NCBI GenBank assembly: GCA_028565635.1
Contig: JAOXYB010058180.1
Span: forward strand, 1 to 10,935
DNA from: Phoronis ovalis
Lineage: Eukaryota; Phoronida; Phoronidae
DNA: 10,935 bases
Direction of reading: 5' to 3'
Of the stretch, positions 7,586-10,935 are shown piece after piece. The translations under genes were made by a program, and so were the position numbers. Numbering within the stretch: position 1 is the stretch's first letter; the number at the start of each line of letters is the position of its first letter. The notes beneath the pieces are model-generated. The model was given only the letters and a program-made list of their open reading frames with translations. It ran no database searches and had not been told where the DNA came from.

Positions 7586-7638
7586 TTAATCATGTCTTTC
7601 CTCTTCAACTAATGCACGCAGTATTTCTTCTAAATCTG
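7586..7638 (-). CDS. Peptide gene exon 4: C-terminal acidic helix and stop
   Basis: A 53-nt terminal coding exon after acceptor CGTTATTTCAG (phase 1 in). It encodes TDLEEILRALVEEERHD and TAA at 7588-7586. The segment is predicted helical with acids on one side. CAGCAG at the acceptor is a tandem NAGNAG site; use of the second AG would replace Thr-Asp by Asn. A polyadenylation signal lies about 95 nt downstream. Confidence 0.85.
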
Positions 7639-7809
7639 CTGAAATAACGAAACACAAAATAATGATCGTAAAAGTTTATATAGTGAATGTGATTAAAACC
7701 ATAATTGTTGCCAAAAATTAATAACGTAAAGTCTGGAATTGAAATGCATTTCGATCACCAAGTTACTGTAAACATTATCAATGTCCACGGGAATGAAATG
7801 ACTGATAGA

Positions 7810-7850
<41 letters not shown>

Positions 7851-10350
7851 TAGTTTTGGCAATAACCATAGCGTACCTTTAAAGTGAACAAGGTGTCACT
7901 AACATGACATAAGCTATTCATTTACATGCATCTTAGGCATTTGGGTTTGTGGCTCCGGAAGCTGCCATTATAACCTTTATCACCCAAAATGTAAAGTGCT
8001 GATGACATCAGAAATGAACAAGATTTAAATATAGCCATATGGGAATTCTTTTTCATTGATATACACCCATAACAATACTAATACTTATAATGCACTTATG
8101 CTTTAAATACCCCTTATTATAGACTATATACCCTCACAAAACTATTACATTTCAGCAACATATCACTGCCTGAGAAATAAAATATAAATGATTTTACAGG
8201 TTTTTTTTGGCATACAAATGCATATAACCGTGCTTAGCTGTGATGTCAGTGCACTTTGTATTATGGGTAATAAAAGTTTGGCAGTTTCCAAAGCCATCGA
8301 TATAAATGCCTATAACTTCAAAACGGATTTAATAATTTTGATAATTTTTGTGGTAAATTATTCTTTGAAAGTGTAGCTACTGGTGCCTATATGAATGTTA
8401 GAGACAACTTATTCATAAACATGCAAATAACTTTATGGCAACGATATGGCTAAAAACGAGTTTTGTTGCAATCAAATCTCTTCTAATTGCCAACTTAGTT
8501 ATGTAATGAAATATATAGATATAACATAGATGTAATTTATTGTCTATGGCATTCGAATTTATAGTTATAGACGCTATGTGACAGTATTATAATTTCATTT
8601 ATGCTTACATATAACAAACAATGTGACTCTCTATTATGGAGATAACTCACTTTTTTCTTTGCCGTCATCGCTTTCTTCCAATTCTCTTAAATCTGCATCA
8701 TTGTCATCATCTTCTTCTGCTCTCCGATACTCCTCTTCATCAACAACGCCGTCCTCTTAAAAGATTTTTATAATAAAAGTTGTTTTTGCTGTTCACTAAC
8801 AAATTTTCATTATAACACTATGATGATAGGAGGGAATATTTTGTAAGTGTTCATTATATTCCCACCTTATTTGTTAAATTTTTATGTAAGATCAGGTCGT
8901 GCCATATTTACCGGGGTTTTTTTCCAATGGAATAAAACCGTGGTCAGGACATGGAACAAACAACTGGAAAGACAAGTAAAGACAAGTAGATGAACATGTG
9001 CTATGTCGAATTACTCTGGAGAACGATTCCTTAAATTGCATTTCAAATTATACATTTTTCTTGCTTTACTCATTTACTTACATGTATAAATATATTTTTT
9101 TATTTTGTGCGTATAAAAAATCTTTTTGAATCTTATAGAAAATCTTTACGCCATTGTATACAATATTTTGTTGTTGGACATGTTTCACGGTGTAAAATTT
9201 AATTACCAAAATTAGAGTTTACAACTTACTATTAAGGTAGGCTTCAATGAACTCTCTTTCCTCAAGTTTGTCCGTCTTAAAACCAAGGAAAAAAGAAAAT
9301 GTTAAAATTGAATGTATGTATCAGCAAACAGGTTATATACTCATCGCGAATCTAATTGAACTGTGGTTGATGCGAGGTGTCTTCTATACGAGGGTGGGAG
9401 GTTTGGTAGGAAAGTATGTAATACAGTTTTTATGTAAATCGTTGTTTATTATTCTCAAAAAACCTGTTAAAATTTTGACACTACAAGTCTGGTTAGAGAC
9501 TTAGATACACAATGTTACTATCGTTTGCCTAGTCCAGAATAACAAGCAAAGGGCTGTGTATTGTAATTATCTGTTGTTTGTTATATTTTTATAAAATCTT
9601 ACAAAAGTATAGCATTCACCATAACTTTAAAAAATTAATCTTGAAATAAAATAATAAGTAGATGAAAGAGACGAAAGTTCCTTTTCTTGCAGTGTACAGG
9701 GGTTACAATAGTCGCCGAGTATCTGAACCAATCATCGGACAAAAGGGTCATGTAGTTCAATTAATTCAATGGCTCATGCTCAATGAATTTATATAAGATT
9801 TATACATTTGCATTGATCTATTTTGATGACGTCTTTTAACCACCTTTATATAAGGTTATATGGGTAAGACGAAATGTTTATTACCATGCATATTTAGAGG
9901 AAAAATTCTGCATTTTGGTTGACAAAGTTATCAAAACAGCAGGGTTATTTATTTTACAGAAAACACACGATTTGCATAACAAATATAGCGACTGATTTTA
10001 AATCATTAAGGATTTAATTAGACTTGATTTCTCATTGCGAAACTTTAAAACATAAGCATTAAATACGCTATTTGTATATAGATCTCGGCATTCACCGAAA
10101 CGTAGCTCATATTAAAAAATACACGTATTCAAAATAACTTGCAATGAGACTGGGTAACATTTACCTTTGATCTAAGCAGCGCTGACGTTAGATGTAGAGT
10201 GCTATCGACTAATTGTGGATTGTCCTCTACATATCGAACTACCTTGCGTGCTACCCTTGCTACCCTCCGGAGCCATGCTTCGGAGTCTTCAGGCAACAGA
10301 CAGCCAATAAGAAAAACAAACAGCAGTACTTGAACTACACCGAGTTTCAT
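7586..10350 (-). CDS. Secreted cationic amphipathic peptide precursor (putative antimicrobial) with acidic EF-hand-like tail
   Basis: Four coding exons (10350-10165, 9275-9230, 8755-8651, 7638-7586) join in frame to 129 residues with intron phases 0, 1, 1. Residues 1-25 are a signal peptide with core VVQVLLFVFLIGCLL, probably cut after EDSEA. Residues 26-41 (WLRRVARVARKVVRYV) form an ideal amphipathic helix. Charges at 28, 29, 32, 35, 36 and 39 fall on one face, Trp/Leu/Val on the other, and there are no acids. Residues 63-129 are acidic (30 Asp/Glu against 10 Lys/Arg). They include FIEAYLNKDGVVDEEEYRR, an EF-hand-like helix-loop-helix whose loop position 1 is Tyr instead of Asp. This order (signal, cationic helix, anionic propiece) is that of linear antimicrobial precursors such as clavanins, styelins and piscidins. 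An EF-hand tail is known in mussel mytimycin. No cysteine is present in the mature region. Family and activity are inferred; no homologue is recognised. Confidence 0.8.
7639..8650 (-). other. Intron 3 of the peptide gene
   Basis: A 1.0-kb intron with GTGAGT donor and CAG acceptor. It contains the TA microsatellite at 7814-7846. No other exon, repeat or RNA gene is recognisable. Confidence 0.7.
7814..7846. repeat. TA dinucleotide microsatellite, about 16.5 units
   Basis: An uninterrupted TA tract of 33 bp inside intron 3 of the peptide gene. It is likely to be length-variable between individuals. Confidence 0.95.
8651..8755 (-). CDS. Peptide gene exon 3: EF-hand-like loop and poly-acidic segment
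   Basis: A 105-nt exon (phase 1/1) between acceptor AATCTTTTAAG and donor GTGAGT. It encodes KDGVVDEEEYRRAEEDDDND and then ADLRELEESDDGKEK, with 18 Asp/Glu in 35 residues. The loop DGVVDEEE continues from LN of the previous exon. Being symmetric, the exon could be skipped without a frameshift, which would remove most of the negative charge. Confidence 0.85.
8756..9229 (-). other. Intron 2 of the peptide gene
   Basis: A 474-bp AT-rich intron, GTAAGT to TTAAG. No internal feature was seen. Confidence 0.7.
9230..9275 (-). CDS. Peptide gene exon 2: start of acidic propiece
   Basis: A 46-nt exon between acceptor CCTTGGTTTTAAG and donor GTAAGT encodes TDKLEEREFIEAYLN (phase 0 in, phase 1 out). 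The helix EEREFIEAYL is the first helix of the EF-hand-like unit. The phases match both neighbours exactly, which is strong support for such a small exon. A plus-strand open frame across it (9247-9504) is a shadow. Confidence 0.8.
9276..10164 (-). other. Intron 1 of the peptide gene
   Basis: An 889-bp intron from GTAAAT to TTTTAAG. Apart from the short in-frame extension after exon 1 (to 10129), nothing coding or repetitive was identified on either strand. Confidence 0.7.
10165..10350 (-). CDS. Peptide gene exon 1 (coding): signal peptide and cationic helix
   Basis: 62 codons from ATG 10350-10348 (context ACCATGA) to a phase-0 donor, AAG|GTAAAT. It holds the whole signal peptide and the 37-residue basic region ending LLRSK, so the exon border coincides with the switch from cationic to anionic sequence. 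Reading on into the intron adds VNVTQSHCKLF before a stop. The consensus acceptor TTTTCATTTTCCAG lies just 5' of the ATG at about 10358, so an upstream untranslated exon is likely. Confidence 0.88.
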
Positions 10351-10372
10351 GGTAAATCTGGAAAATGAAAAC

Positions 10373-10380
10373 TATATATA
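10373..10380 (-). promoter_or_regulatory. TATA-like sequence near the peptide gene start
   Basis: TATATATA lies 23-30 bp upstream of the start codon. At that distance a TATA-driven start site would fall at or past the ATG, leaving almost no 5' UTR. A good splice acceptor lies between them, so this is more likely intronic sequence than the true promoter. Confidence 0.2.
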
Positions 10381-10610
10381 GCTGCTTAGTAATGCACTTG
10401 GAAATAGTCCTTACTGCAGGGCTGGCATTCATGATGATTGCAGGACTTAATTTTATTTTTATTTTATTTTAATTTATTTAAAGTCGGTACAAAAAGTATA
10501 AACACAAAAAACATTAGCCAGGGGCTAATAAAGCCGATTGCTACAACAGACAGGTAGAAATAAAATTAGTAAAAAAATATGTACAAATAAACTATCATGA
10601 AATACATGGC

Positions 10611-10670
10611 ACATTACTAAAAATTGCATCACATTATTAAAAATTACATCACATTATCACAGTTTGCATT
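10611..10670. repeat. Three imperfect 20-bp tandem repeats in the LINE 3' UTR
   Basis: ACATTACTAAAAATTGCATC, then two variants of it, occupy 10611-10630, 10631-10650 and 10651-10670. Short tandem repeats in 3' UTRs are common in non-LTR elements. It may be diagnostic for the family. Confidence 0.8.
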
Positions 10671-10671
10671 T

Positions 10672-10935
10672 CTAGCACTTGCATGGGGGCTCATCCCATG
10701 AGTTAATGAAAGACATAAAATCGTCCAGCCGTGTGCATGCTTAACTTTTCATCAATATGTACACCTAGAAGTTTTACATACACTTCGCTCATTACAGATG
10801 AATCGTACCAATAGTTATTACAGCCCGAATGTCGTTTCTAGCATCTCTCAGAAACATGATGGCTTGAAACTTGAGCGGATTTACTTCCATCATATTGGTT
10901 TCAAACCACCGAGTCGCAAGAGTTGTTTCGGAGAT
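10672..10935 (-). pseudogene. Broken reverse-transcriptase ORF fragment of the LINE
   Basis: Three reading-frame blocks carry RT palm/thumb-type and C-terminal motifs in the correct order. A frameshift near 10815-10830 separates the first two, and a deletion junction near 10731 separates the second and third. No block is long enough to encode a working enzyme. The element is in the same orientation as the peptide gene and ends about 90 bp upstream of its first coding exon. Confidence 0.75.

Larger units (their letters stand above)
10449..10935 (-). mobile_element. 3' end of a degenerate, internally deleted LINE (non-LTR retrotransposon)
   Basis: Read on the minus strand from the right edge, one frame gives reverse-transcriptase-like WFETNMMEVNPLKFQAIMF (10935 to about 10820). 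A second frame gives VKLLGVHIDEKLSMHT, the conserved block that follows it (to about 10732). A third gives RLDDFMSFINSWDEPPCKC and a stop (10731-10672), resembling the extreme C-terminus of invertebrate LINE ORF2 proteins. The sequence between the last two blocks, normally some hundred or more residues, is missing. The 3' UTR ends in AAATAAAATAAAAATAAAAT-type tail repeats near 10449-10480. Frameshifts and the deletion make it dead. The 5' part lies outside the window. Confidence 0.8.

Noticed and set aside
9247-9504. Plus-strand open frame of 85 codons
   Set aside because: It lies antisense to peptide gene exon 2 and its flanking introns, shows no domain or signal, and has composition typical of chance frames.
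9830-9870. CRE-like TGACGTC and a nearby TATATAA palindrome as a promoter
   Set aside because: They lie inside intron 1 of the peptide gene with no exon downstream that would use them.
10400-10410. GGAAATAGTCC as a Rel/NF-kB site upstream of the peptide gene
   Set aside because: It fits the consensus only loosely, and the true promoter position is unknown.

Overview
The window looks like nuclear DNA of a metazoan. It is AT-rich, genes are split by GT-AG introns, there are poly-A/T-rich spacers, short non-autonomous DNA transposons and a LINE fragment. A marine invertebrate is most likely, perhaps a bivalve mollusc. That placement is inference from base composition, exon style, repeat types and an effector precursor with an EF-hand-like tail, an architecture also known from mussel mytimycin. 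Nothing suggests a prokaryote.

Two genes can be assembled exon by exon, both on the minus strand. Gene 1 (4329 down to the left edge, 3' end missing) encodes a secreted protein of tandem sushi/CCP domains. The signal peptide is split over two tiny exons (4312-4329 and 3444-3477). It is followed by five exons (2149-2331, 1442-1633, 837-1058, 498-680, 183-368), each encoding exactly one CCP domain and each bounded by phase-1 introns. About 339 residues are visible.

Gene 2 (10350 down to 7586, coding region complete) has four coding exons: 10165-10350, 9230-9275, 8651-8755 and 7586-7638. They join in frame to a 129-residue secreted precursor: signal peptide, an arginine-rich amphipathic helix that looks like a linear antimicrobial peptide, then a strongly acidic tail (about -20) containing a degenerate EF-hand. 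I do not recognise the family. It is the best candidate in the window for something undescribed.

Layout from left to right: 1-182, intron with short inverted repeats; 183-4329, CCP gene, whose introns carry a 296-bp DNA element with G-run termini and an 8-bp target duplication (2906-3201), a two-copy tandem duplication (2616-2810) and a second putative DNA element with phased internal repeats (3521-3934); 4330-7485, intergenic, with a relative of the second element (about 5094-5240), a 10-bp minisatellite (6461-6537) and a possible 0.7-kb foldback element (6672-7392); 7486-10350, peptide gene with its polyadenylation signal; 10449-10935, the 3' end of an internally deleted LINE in the same orientation.

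The two genes lie head to tail about 3.3 kb apart. Both are secreted, and both have a form typical of innate immunity (pattern-binding or complement-like CCP protein, cationic effector peptide). Joint function or co-regulation is not shown by the sequence.
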